Origin: Desulfobacterales bacterium
Lineage (GTDB): Bacteria; Desulfobacterota; Desulfobacteria; Desulfobacterales; Desulfobacteraceae
DNA length: 56,034 bases
Assembly: GCA_022361535.1 (NCBI GenBank)
Contig: JAKSAU010000267.1
Span: 1-56,034 of the forward strand
Direction of reading: 5' to 3'
The number at the start of each line of letters is the position of its first letter. The first letter of the stretch is position 1. Below the pieces are notes generated by a model. That model had not been told where the DNA came from. It ran no database searches and saw only the letters and a list, made by a program, of their open reading frames with translations. The position numbers and the translations under genes are program-made. Positions 34,779-42,744 of this stretch are shown in pieces.

Positions 34779-35834
34779 ATGATTCAGTTGAATTCAAAAA
34801 TTATTGCAGGTCTGGTTTGGTGTCTTGTGTTTATTAATCTCACCGGAACAGCACTGGCAGAATCTTGCGCAGAAGACCAAGGCCAACAAAATGACTCCTT
34901 TTCACCGGGGTTCAGCGGAAGCATTCAACCAATGATCGGTATCATCCATTCAAAATCCCTTTCAGAAGTCAGTGATGAAAACAGAAAAATTGATTCACTG
35001 GACGAGGACGCTGATTCAGAGACTGAATTTGCAGCCATGTTTCTGTGGGATATCGGTTATACTCTTGAGAACAGGTCCACACGATTCTTTGCCGGCACAC
35101 CGGAACAAAACATTATTGAGGGTTCCTTTATGCTTGAGGCAGGCATTCAACAAAAGCTTATGAACGGCACGATACTCAGCATTTCTTATATTCCTGAGAT
35201 TGCAGGTTTAGCAGATGAAGTTTGGGAAGATCCTTACCTTACAGGCGCCGACCGGGATGAAACGGACCGGGAGTCCCAGGCTGTGAGAGTTGGTGCTGAA
35301 TCTATATTCGGCAGCCCTTTGACCTTAAGATATGGTTTTGGCACACAGGATATCGATAACGACAATGCAGGCCTGGACAATTACCAAAGGGGCACCATAA
35401 CCTATGAGGAATTTCGGTCCCTGAAGCGCTCCGGAGACTTTCACCAAATAGAAGCTTTATATGCAATCCCACTGAATAATCATATAATGATTCAACCTTG
35501 TCTCACTTATACCAAAGGAGACATGGACGGCGACGCCTACAGTTTTGACAGATTCAGTGGGCAGATCACGTTCAAAACACATTTAGGGAAATGGAACTGC
35601 TTTTCCACTCTTTCCATTGAGCATACCGAATATGATGCCACCAATCCCATATTTGAAAAAACCAGGGAGGAATGGGCCTACAATGCTATCATTGGTGCAG
35701 GCTATATGGCCCCCTTTGGATGGAACAATTTCATGTTCAACATATACTCCGGCTTCACCAAGGACGACGCCAACATCGGGTATTACGATTCTACAGCCAT
35801 CATCTGTGGTATCGGTCTTACCTGGCTGTTTTAA
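34779..35834 (+). CDS. Predicted outer-membrane beta-barrel protein
   Basis: 351-aa secreted protein. Residues 1-28 form a signal peptide (hydrophobic core, cleavage near ALAES). The mature part has alternating amphipathic strands with aromatic ends and finishes in GIGLTWLF, a C-terminal aromatic residue as needed for BAM insertion. Strands such as QAVRVGAESIFGSPLTLRYG and IMIQPCLTYTKG fit a barrel. The ATG at 34779 has AAGGGGAG upstream and is preferred over 34740. No family recognised; it could be a porin-like channel. Confidence 0.65.
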   Translation: MIQLNSKIIAGLVWCLVFINLTGTALAESCAEDQGQQNDSFSPGFSGSIQPMIGIIHSKSLSEVSDENRKIDSLDEDADSETEFAAMFLWDIGYTLENRSTRFFAGTPEQNIIEGSFMLEAGIQQKLMNGTILSISYIPEIAGLADEVWEDPYLTGADRDETDRESQAVRVGAESIFGSPLTLRYGFGTQDIDNDNAGLDNYQRGTITYEEFRSLKRSGDFHQIEALYAIPLNNHIMIQPCLTYTKGDMDGDAYSFDRFSGQITFKTHLGKWNCFSTLSIEHTEYDATNPIFEKTREEWAYNAIIGAGYMAPFGWNNFMFNIYSGFTKDDANIGYYDSTAIICGIGLTWLF

Positions 35835-35903
35835 TGGTGGATAGCCCCCCTGTAAAGAAGCCTTTGCAGTTGGCCTTACAATAAAAACAAAACGTCACAG
35901 GTC

Positions 35904-36428
35904 TCATACATCCAGATCAAATTGATCCATATACTCAATCAGAGTATCTTTTTGAGAAGAGTCTATGGTTGTGCAGTCCAAAGGGCCTTTGGCACCTTCT
36001 GCGATTTTGGTGGCAAACACAAGGCAGGTAGGCTCGCCACATTCCCTGCAATTGGTTTTTGGCAACAGCTTTAAGATTTCAAGAATCCCTGGCTTTGGAG
36101 CCCCCTTATAGCTTGGAGAAATCGTATCCTTATTCTCCCAGGCCGAATTGATTTCGTTCTTTAGCCAGTTTATGATTTTAACGGCTTCAGACTCGGATTT
36201 TAAAGCATTTACTGCTATTTTATCCCCATGGACGGTAATCAGTTTACCCTGGGCTTTAAAAGTTACGGCAGGCGGATCAGTCAAATATTCAAAACCGCCC
36301 AATACAGCATTTAAATAAGGCAACGCATCACTTACATCTTCTTCTAATTTTGCAAAACAATGCACGCCTTTGGCACTGGACTGGCATTTTGATTTAAATA
36401 TTTCTAAGGTATAGTTTTTCAATAGCAT
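35904..36428 (-). CDS. Fe-S domain protein (AcsC/CdhD-type 4Fe-4S motif)
   Basis: 174-aa protein. The C-terminal third holds a four-cysteine motif (KTNCRECGEPTCLVFATKIAEG, ending LDC) of the Fes family seen in corrinoid Fe-S proteins; the N-terminal 100 residues have no recognised domain. The ATG at 36428 follows AGGTG; a GTG three codons upstream is also possible. It is 44 bp downstream of the DGC-domain gene and divergent from the sigma factor. Function unknown; cofactor binding is inferred from the motif. Confidence 0.7.
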   Translation of the reverse strand: MLLKNYTLEIFKSKCQSSAKGVHCFAKLEEDVSDALPYLNAVLGGFEYLTDPPAVTFKAQGKLITVHGDKIAVNALKSESEAVKIINWLKNEINSAWENKDTISPSYKGAPKPGILEILKLLPKTNCRECGEPTCLVFATKIAEGAKGPLDCTTIDSSQKDTLIEYMDQFDLDV

Positions 36429-36480
36429 ATGGTTCACCTATATTTTAGGGACAACCGGTTTTCATCAAAAACGATTTATC

Positions 36481-37035
36481 CTAACTACAGCAGGAACTTT
36501 CCGCAACGTTCGATTTATCACTACAGCGTACATTGGCTTCAACCGGAACACAAAGCGGTGCCTCCTGGTCTAAGTGATTTAAAACGCCTTTAAACACGGC
36601 CACTGCGGCGTCTTTTCTTTGCTCTGCCGGGACATCATCAATATCCATCAGATCCGTGTACTTGCCGTAAAAGGAAAGCGCATCAAAAACGGCCAACTGG
36701 TCTTTTCCATAGATTCCTTGCATTAACCGGCCATGGCAGTGCAGAAAGCACCCATCTATGACAACGATTCGCTTTGATTTTTCTGCCCATTTTGCCATGG
36801 TTGAATGAGGCACCGAAAGAAATTCGCCATGGCAGCCACGGGCAAATTCGTCTTCTTTTGCTACCATATTTGCTGCAAGCCTTGCAATTTCTCCCCGGAT
36901 ACATGATCCTTCGCATGAAATCACAGGTGTTTTAGACAGATCCATCATTTTCCTGCTGAACTTTTCCCCAGCCGGGCAATGACCCGTTGCGTTTTCATAT
37001 GTAATAGTAAACTGTGATTTTAAATCATTCATCAT
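36481..37035 (-). CDS. Putative zinc-binding DGC-domain protein
   Basis: 184-aa cysteine-rich protein with the DGC signature (VIDGCFLHCHGRLM near residue 95) plus ISCEGSCIRGEIAR near 40, a central RGCHGEF and a terminal ESSCCS. Several cysteine pairs suggest metal binding. AAGGAG stands close to two adjacent ATGs (37035 and 37032); the second has better spacing. First gene of a two-gene leftward unit, divergent from an ECF sigma factor that may control it. Function not established. Confidence 0.75.
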   Translation of the reverse strand: MMNDLKSQFTITYENATGHCPAGEKFSRKMMDLSKTPVISCEGSCIRGEIARLAANMVAKEDEFARGCHGEFLSVPHSTMAKWAEKSKRIVVIDGCFLHCHGRLMQGIYGKDQLAVFDALSFYGKYTDLMDIDDVPAEQRKDAAVAVFKGVLNHLDQEAPLCVPVEANVRCSDKSNVAESSCCS

Positions 37036-37256
37036 CTCTCCTTAATCAAATTTTCAGCATTGTTTTTTCATTTATTATGTTCGCAAATAATGTCTTATTC
37101 CTGCCTTCTGTTTTTAAAGACGATTTGAATGATAAAAAGGATACATTTTTTAAAAAAAATCTGAGATGATTTAAAGTGTGCGATGACGAGTAAAAAATGT
37201 TGTCAACAAATTGGTTAATGGCTTATTAGCCATGAAATCACAAAAAGAAGGTTTGT

Positions 37257-37835
37257 ATGAAAACTCAACCGGATTTCAAAGAATTTTATAACTCCTATTT
37301 CGAAAAGATCCATCAATACCTGGTAAGATTGGTCGGCCCCTATCTGGCAGAGGATGTGGCACAGGAAGTTTTTAATAAAGCGCATAAAAACATGGCATCA
37401 TTAAAGGAGCCGTCAAAAGTATCGCAATGGTTGTATAAAATAGCTACAAATACCGCCATTGATAAAACAAAAACCCTTTCTTACACTTACCTTGATAAAA
37501 AAAAGGGCGAGGTACCTGACCGGATCCATGATCAAAATGTGTGGACAGGAAAAACGTCAGAATTTATTGATCAAAAAATCATTAATGTGCAAATGCGTTC
37601 CTGTGTCCAGGAATTCATTGACAGGCTCCCTGCGAATTTCAAAACAGTCCTGCTGCTAAAAGATTATGAAAGCAAATCAAATAAAGAGATTGCAGATATT
37701 TTAAATATTACCGTTGCCACAGTTAAAATCAGATATCACCGCGCTAAAGAACACTTAAAAAAAGAATTAGATGCTGGTTGCAATTTTTTCTATGACGATG
37801 AGAACAATCTGCAATGTGACAGAAAACAAAAATGA
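37257..37835 (+). CDS. ECF-type RNA polymerase sigma factor (SigZ-like)
   Basis: 192-aa sigma-70 family protein. Region 2 spans about residues 8-80 (LVGPYLAEDVAQEVFNKAH, VSQWLYKIATNTAIDKTK); region 4 spans about 125-180 (IDRLPANFKTVLLLKDYE, NKEIADILNITVATVKIRYHRAKEHLKK). The tail contains a cysteine (AGCNFFYD) and a second (NNLQCDRK). ATG follows AAGAAGG. No anti-sigma gene is adjacent; the divergent DGC and Fe-S genes are plausible targets or sensors. Confidence 0.85.
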   Translation: MKTQPDFKEFYNSYFEKIHQYLVRLVGPYLAEDVAQEVFNKAHKNMASLKEPSKVSQWLYKIATNTAIDKTKTLSYTYLDKKKGEVPDRIHDQNVWTGKTSEFIDQKIINVQMRSCVQEFIDRLPANFKTVLLLKDYESKSNKEIADILNITVATVKIRYHRAKEHLKKELDAGCNFFYDDENNLQCDRKQK

Positions 37836-37924
37836 ATTCATACAAGAATAACCTTTCTGCTTAACTTTTGTTTAAATCTCCACCTGAAGCCACAAAAATC
37901 TGTGACTCAGAGATGATTATTTGA

Positions 37925-37953
37925 TTGACATAAATGAATGAACATTTTATTAT
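37925..37953 (+). promoter_or_regulatory. Promoter of the aldo/keto reductase gene
   Basis: TTGACA (37925-37930), 17 bp, TATTAT (37948-37953): near-consensus sigma-70. The transcript leader to the ATG at 38203 would be about 240 nt. Confidence 0.6.
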
Positions 37954-38138
37954 GCTCGACAAACAACGAAAAGCTGATATCCATAGCGACTAATTGAGCA
38001 ATGAAGGTCAAACACGGCACTTACAGCCTTAAATATTGATATAAGAAACCATTCTCTACTTAGCTTTTTTAAAACATGAACCGTTTAACTGGCTGGTCAA
38101 TAAACAAATCAGCCTCAAAAATGAAACACAAACAATAA

Positions 38139-38148
38139 TGAACGTTCA
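38139..38148. promoter_or_regulatory. TGAACGTTCA palindrome
   Basis: A 10-bp perfect palindrome, 54 bp upstream of the reductase ATG; a related TGAACATT lies inside the upstream promoter spacer. Possible binding site for the TetR protein encoded just after the reductase. Confidence 0.35.
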
Positions 38149-38202
38149 GTTATATTTGATTTAATATAAAACCATCCACCTCATGACCAAGGAGTTTTGA
38201 AC

Positions 38203-39408
38203 ATGCAATACAGAACTGTTCCAAAAAACGGAGACAAACTTTCAGCTCTCGGATACGGGTGCATGCGGTTTCCCACAAGGCTGGGAAGTATCGATGAAAA
38301 GCTGGCTGAAAAACAGATGTTGTATGCCATGGATCAAGGGGTCAACTATTATGATACAGCATATCCTTATCATAATAAAAAGAGCGAAGGATTTGTCGGT
38401 AAGGTATTTTCAAAAAACAAATGCCGGGACAACATAAAGCTTGCCACCAAACTTCCTCACTGGATGGCCGGATCAAAGCAGGACATGGATAAAATACTCG
38501 ATGAACAGTTAGCCAAGCTTTGTACCGACCGTATTGATTACTATCTGATCCATGCATTGAACAAGGAATTATGGGAACATGCCAAGGAACATGGGGTGAT
38601 TGAGTTCATGGATGATGCCTTAAAGAAAGGTAAAATCATCAACGCAGGATTTTCATTTCACGGATTGTCAGAGGATTTTAACAACATTGTTGACGACTAT
38701 GACTGGACCTTTTGCCAGATCCAGTACAATTTTCTGGATACCGAAAATCAGGCCGGAACCCAGGGCTTAAAATATGCGGCCTCTAAAGACATGGCTGTCA
38801 TGATCATGGAGCCCCTGCGTGGTGGTAATCTTGCAAAAACACCTCCCCCATCCGTTCAAAAAATATGGTCAAGCGCCGAGCATAAACGCACTCCGGTTGA
38901 CTGGTCACTTTCCTGGATCTGGAACCATCCCGAGGTCACGGTTATCCTTTCAGGCATGAACAATGATGAGCACATACGCGAAAACCTTCAACTGGCTAAA
39001 ACTGCCTTACCCAAAAGGTTTAGCCAGGCTGAGGCAAAACTTGTTGACGACGCCGCAACTGAATTCAGGCGGGTAATGAAAGTGGGGTGCACAGGATGCC
39101 AATACTGCATGCCTTGTCCCGCAGGTGTCAATATCCCTTCTTGCTTTGAGTGCTATAACTCAAAACATGCGTTTAAAGACCGGGCAGCCAAAATGATGTA
39201 TCTTTTCCAGAACGGCGGGCTCGTAACCGATAAATCAAGTATGGCGTCCCAATGTGTCCAGTGCGGCAAATGTGTGGATAAATGTCCCCAGGCCCTGCAA
39301 ATTCCGGAGTTGCTCGAAGAAGTGGCAGCGGATATGGAAGGATTCATGACAAAACCCTTTATCTGGCTGGGCAGACGTATGATGAAAGTCAGAAAAAAGG
39401 CAAGTTAA
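38203..39408 (+). CDS. Aldo/keto reductase with C-terminal ferredoxin domain
   Basis: 401-aa soluble enzyme. The N-terminal 280 residues are an AKR barrel with the tetrad in NYYDTAYPYH (Asp, Tyr), KLATKLP (Lys) and YYLIHAL (His). A C-terminal extension holds Fe-S cysteines (VGCTGCQYCMPCP, then CVQCGKCVDKCPQ), as in the Fe-S-linked AKR group of anaerobes. Probably reduces or oxidises a carbonyl with ferredoxin or NAD(P)H. The ATG at 38203 sits 8 nt after AAGGAG, better than the TTG at 38197. Converges with a TetR gene. Substrate unknown. Confidence 0.88.
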   Translation: MQYRTVPKNGDKLSALGYGCMRFPTRLGSIDEKLAEKQMLYAMDQGVNYYDTAYPYHNKKSEGFVGKVFSKNKCRDNIKLATKLPHWMAGSKQDMDKILDEQLAKLCTDRIDYYLIHALNKELWEHAKEHGVIEFMDDALKKGKIINAGFSFHGLSEDFNNIVDDYDWTFCQIQYNFLDTENQAGTQGLKYAASKDMAVMIMEPLRGGNLAKTPPPSVQKIWSSAEHKRTPVDWSLSWIWNHPEVTVILSGMNNDEHIRENLQLAKTALPKRFSQAEAKLVDDAATEFRRVMKVGCTGCQYCMPCPAGVNIPSCFECYNSKHAFKDRAAKMMYLFQNGGLVTDKSSMASQCVQCGKCVDKCPQALQIPELLEEVAADMEGFMTKPFIWLGRRMMKVRKKAS

Positions 39409-39461
39409 AATGACAGACCTGTACCCCAGGCCAGGATAAAAGCGTGGTAATGTGATTAAAG

Positions 39462-40034
39462 TTAGGCTGAGAATCCGGCCAAAAGATCTTCAATAGTCAT
39501 TTCACCGTCCCTGATCAGTGCTTGTAGGGCAACCCCCTGGAGGGCGGAAATAAAACAAATGGCCCGGGCTTTGTTGTCCCTGTCTGGTGAAAATCGGTTT
39601 ACTGCTATTTCAAATGCATCCACAAACCGATCGTAAATGGCTTGGCATTTAATGATAACAGGGCCCCGGATACCGCTGAACTCTGCAGTAAGAGAATACA
39701 GTGCGATAATGGTGCTTGGTTGGTTATTAAACCGATCCAAGAAAATGTCGTGAATCCCTTTAACTATGCTGTCGTAGTCTTCATGATCTTTCTGGAGGAA
39801 CTCTATATACGAATCAAAACTGCCATCTAATATTTCAAGCACCTCATCAAGAATATCTTTTTTTGAGCTGTAATGGTGAAACACTGCACCTGTTGTCATG
39901 CCAATATGATAGGCAATGTCCTGGATGGTTGTTTTGTGGTATCCAAGACGGGAAAAAAGGTAAATTGCCGTATCCAGAATTCTTTTACGGGTAGCCAGTC
40001 GCTTAGCTTCCTTTTTATTGAGCGGTGCAGTCAT
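39462..40034 (-). CDS. TetR-family transcriptional regulator
   Basis: 190-aa regulator. HTH at about residues 34-58 (KTTIQDIAYHIGMTTGAVFHHYSSKKDIL). The C-terminal domain (LEILDGSFDSYIEFLQ onward) resembles generic TetR ligand domains. ATG follows AAAGGAG. It converges on the aldo/keto reductase and follows the DUF1566 gene by 37 bp. Plausible targets are the reductase promoter (TGAACGTTCA palindrome) or its own unit. Confidence 0.85.
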   Translation of the reverse strand: MTAPLNKKEAKRLATRKRILDTAIYLFSRLGYHKTTIQDIAYHIGMTTGAVFHHYSSKKDILDEVLEILDGSFDSYIEFLQKDHEDYDSIVKGIHDIFLDRFNNQPSTIIALYSLTAEFSGIRGPVIIKCQAIYDRFVDAFEIAVNRFSPDRDNKARAICFISALQGVALQALIRDGEMTIEDLLAGFSA

Positions 40035-40071
40035 TTTTCTCCTTTATGTTTTCACTCTCGCGGACACATGT

Positions 40072-40464
40072 TTACCGAACGGCAAAGACCCGCCCGCCAC
40101 TGTCCAATTCCCGGCCGCCACTGTAGATCTGTCCAAGGTTAATGTCCAGACCCTTGGCTGACAGGGGGCCATCTGCTTCATCCGACCAGACCCACCAGCC
40201 TGAACCCCCAAGGCCTTTGATCACTAAATCGGTGAGTTCATTAAGCTCGTCTACTGACGGCATTCGCCAGCCGGCATCATCAAGTTCTTCAACCCATTTG
40301 CAGGCCTGAAACCAGTTTAAATCGCAATCCGGTCCGGCCATCCACTCAAGCGTCTTCCCGGAAGTGGCTTTTATGATAAAGGACCGACGGTCTGAGACTG
40401 ATTCTGATACCGGCACTTTTGTCCCACAAGTAGGGCAGGTTACAAAATCGTGTTTATGTGTCAT
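40072..40464 (-). CDS. DUF1566 (Lcl-type) domain protein
   Basis: 130-aa protein. A short N-terminal zinc-knuckle-like pair (CPTCGTKVP) precedes the DUF1566 core (LEWMAGPDCDLNWFQACKWVEELDDAGWRMPSVDEL, GGSGWWVWSDEADG, GGRVFAVR). This C-type-lectin-like fold often occurs in secreted proteins, yet no signal peptide is seen here. Function unknown. Confidence 0.7.
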   Translation of the reverse strand: MTHKHDFVTCPTCGTKVPVSESVSDRRSFIIKATSGKTLEWMAGPDCDLNWFQACKWVEELDDAGWRMPSVDELNELTDLVIKGLGGSGWWVWSDEADGPLSAKGLDINLGQIYSGGRELDSGGRVFAVR

Positions 40465-40523
40465 TTCTCTATTTTATTGCGGTTATTATTATCTGGCTGC
40501 TGTTGTTACATTAACCGTATAAA

Positions 40524-40544
40524 AGGTCAAGTGCCGGTTGACCT
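40524..40544. promoter_or_regulatory. AGGTCAA-N7-TTGACCT inverted repeat
   Basis: Perfect 7-bp arms in the 138-bp spacer upstream of the DUF1566 gene; one arm contains a TTGACC that could serve as a -35. Candidate operator, possibly for the TetR protein encoded downstream. Confidence 0.35.
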
Positions 40545-40602
40545 CCTGGCATTTTACACAACCGGTTTTTGATACCGCCAGCTTAAATAACTGAATGAAT
40601 AT

Positions 40603-40797
40603 CTATCCGCTTTTATTTTTAATGGTAAAAGGGATTAAAAACACCAGGCAGGCCACCAGGAAAAATAAACTGCCTAAAAACCCGAGGATATCTCCCGCCT
40701 TGAGGCTGGCGGCCCCATAAAAAAGAGCAGAGATAATAAATAACCCCCACCCCCACAGCTGGCAAATCCTTTCCAGGTTTTTCCTTTTTTCGCTCAT
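40603..40797 (-). CDS. Small two-helix membrane protein
   Basis: 64-aa protein with two hydrophobic helices (about residues 14-32 and 36-58: WGWGLFIISALFYGAAS, ILGFLGSLFFLVACLVFLI) and basic ends. The ATG at 40797 is 9 nt after AAAGG and is better than the upstream TTG. No family recognised. Confidence 0.5.
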   Translation of the reverse strand: MSEKRKNLERICQLWGWGLFIISALFYGAASLKAGDILGFLGSLFFLVACLVFLIPFTIKNKSG

Positions 40798-40817
40798 AAG
40801 CAAGAACCTTTACTTTG

Positions 40818-40861
40818 ATTGCCCCTCAGCTTAGTCCCACAGAACTAAGCCGAGGGGCAAT
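40818..40861. terminator. Strong hairpin downstream of the phosphatase gene
   Basis: ATTGCCCCT/AGGGGCAAT outer and GCTTAGT/ACTAAGC inner stems. The T-run is on the plus-strand side, so for the leftward phosphatase transcript it works as a hairpin without a T-run. Confidence 0.6.
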
Positions 40862-40886
40862 TTTTACACTTTCAATAAAATAGATA

Positions 40887-42500
40887 CTATGGTGTAACCG
40901 CTTCCATCATCTGCTGCCCAAGCTCAGTATGGTGCATAATACCTTCAAAGGGCTCGCGTGCTGCATCAGCCCCCTTGGTGAAAACCAGGACTGGAGTAGC
41001 TGTGTGAGTACCGGTATTCCAAACCACAAACTGATCCGCAGCCACTTCAAGAGCCAGAAGGTTCTGACGGTTGTCATACAGCTGATAAACAAAAAATTCA
41101 TCTCTGTTGTCCAGCTTGGGAACCGTTTTGTTTCCAAGGTAGGAATGACCTTCCACGTAAATGGGGTTATCCTCTGTTTCAAGGGTTCTTGCTGCCTGGG
41201 CATCGGTTACCGGGAACTGTGTATACTCATCGATTAAAGCTGCCAGAGCTTTAGGGGTTTGAGCCTCTTTTGCAAGGCCGTCAAATTTACCATAAATATC
41301 AGTATAGCTCAGTTTTTGGTTATAAAGCTTATCCAATATTTTGGGATCTCCGAAGTTATATCCGGGTTTGAACTCACGGCCCTCAAACATTTCTCCGGAA
41401 AGTGTGCGTGCCTCCGGGATGTCTTTACCTGTATAACTGAACCCAAAACCGCCTGTGGTGTGGTCTGCGGTCACAATGATCAGGGTATCGTCTCTGTCTT
41501 TTGCCCAGTCCAGGACATAGTTGATGGTTTCATTAATCCGCATCATTTCATGGAGCATGAGCCCTGCATCGTTATAATGGGCGGCCCAGTCAATTAATCC
41601 GGCCTCTACCATCAGGAAAAAACCGTCTTCGTTTTTAGAAAGAATATCAATTGCCTTTGCAGACATTTCCTTGAGAGTCGGCATATTCCGGGAAGGATCG
41701 TCAAGAGAATTGCTTACGCGAATGGCATCGGGCATGGCTGAGTAGGAAAAAAGTCCCAGAAGCTTTCCTTGTGACGCATCCATCTGGTTTTTATTGAATG
41801 CAAGACTGTATCCCTTATTTTTAGCTTCAGCCAAAAGGTTTTTGTCATCTTTTCTCTTAGATTTGATCCGGACAGATCCTTCGGTCATTTCGTCGAGTTC
41901 TTTTCTGACAGCAGACGCTTTATCATTTGCAGATTTGGGAATCCAATGACGTAATCCTCCACCCATAAGGACATCAGGACCTAAAGTGAGCATATCAACA
42001 GCAATCTCATTTTCCATTTTCCTGCGAGGCTGATGGGCAGCATAGGCAGCTGGAGTGGCGTGAGTAACCCTTGTGTCGGAGATCAGGCCGGTTGATTTAC
42101 CAGACGCTTTTGCCCGCTCCAAAACGGTTTCGGCTTTGTCCCCGTTGTAATCCAGGCCGACCATTTCAGATCCGGCAAATTTCCCGGTAGCCATCTGGCT
42201 GCCAGCAGCAGCAGAGTCAACAACAAGGACATTATGAGCATTGGTCATCATAAGCCCCATGCCGCCACCATCGGCCATGAGTCTGTCAAAAGCTGTTTCT
42301 GAAAGAACCCGGTTAGGAGCCTGGCGGGAGTAGGTTAGCAGCATACCTACTTGCTCAGGTCCCATACCATCACCAACAATCATGATTACATTCTTCGGCT
42401 TTTTTACACTGTTGGCTACGGTGGCCTGTTTCTGAGCACAGCCCGTGATGAAAAAGACTATCAGGATAAGGGTACAAATTGCTTTCAAACGCTTTTTCAT
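40887..42500 (-). CDS. phoA: Alkaline phosphatase, lipoprotein
   Basis: 537-aa phosphomonoesterase of the PhoA superfamily. N-terminal lipoprotein signal with lipobox FITGC (Cys21), so it is anchored to a membrane facing the periplasm. Metal-site motif MIVGDGMGPEQVG near residue 42; nucleophile serine in VVDSAAAGSQMATG near 95; EAGLIDWAAHYNDAG and TADHTTGGFG are the later metal ligands; GHSYLGNKTV near the C-terminus. AAGGAG precedes the ATG. It is isolated by terminators on both sides. No Pho box was found by eye. Confidence 0.93.
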   Translation of the reverse strand: MKKRLKAICTLILIVFFITGCAQKQATVANSVKKPKNVIMIVGDGMGPEQVGMLLTYSRQAPNRVLSETAFDRLMADGGGMGLMMTNAHNVLVVDSAAAGSQMATGKFAGSEMVGLDYNGDKAETVLERAKASGKSTGLISDTRVTHATPAAYAAHQPRRKMENEIAVDMLTLGPDVLMGGGLRHWIPKSANDKASAVRKELDEMTEGSVRIKSKRKDDKNLLAEAKNKGYSLAFNKNQMDASQGKLLGLFSYSAMPDAIRVSNSLDDPSRNMPTLKEMSAKAIDILSKNEDGFFLMVEAGLIDWAAHYNDAGLMLHEMMRINETINYVLDWAKDRDDTLIIVTADHTTGGFGFSYTGKDIPEARTLSGEMFEGREFKPGYNFGDPKILDKLYNQKLSYTDIYGKFDGLAKEAQTPKALAALIDEYTQFPVTDAQAARTLETEDNPIYVEGHSYLGNKTVPKLDNRDEFFVYQLYDNRQNLLALEVAADQFVVWNTGTHTATPVLVFTKGADAAREPFEGIMHHTELGQQMMEAVTP

Positions 42501-42554
42501 ATATAATTTCTCCTTAGAATTGAACTTGCGATCAGATAAGTTCGATTTGAATAA

Positions 42555-42606
42555 AAATGGCCGTCCTTGTCTCCCTGCATGGAAAAAGGACGGCCATTTC
42601 TTTTTT
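42555..42606 (-). terminator. Bidirectional terminator after the liv operon
   Basis: AAATGGCCGTCCTT and AAGGACGGCCATTT, perfect 14-bp arms with a 17-nt loop, flanked by A-rich and T-rich runs. It ends the leftward liv transcript about 140 bp past livK and insulates phoA. Confidence 0.85.
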
Positions 42607-42744
42607 ATCTAAGGGATCGCGCAATAATTAGTTCACATTCTGTTTGCAGGATACCCAATGCGTTAAGGTTTTTTGTAAACAGACATAAATTAGTTTTGCA
42701 CGGTCTCCAAAATGGCTGTTACGCCCTTAGACGATCAATTCCCA

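Noticed and set aside
36465..36485. TTTATCCTAAC near the DGC gene end as a fourth fold-back repeat copy
   Set aside because: Only about 11 bases match and it overlaps coding sequence; no arms around it.
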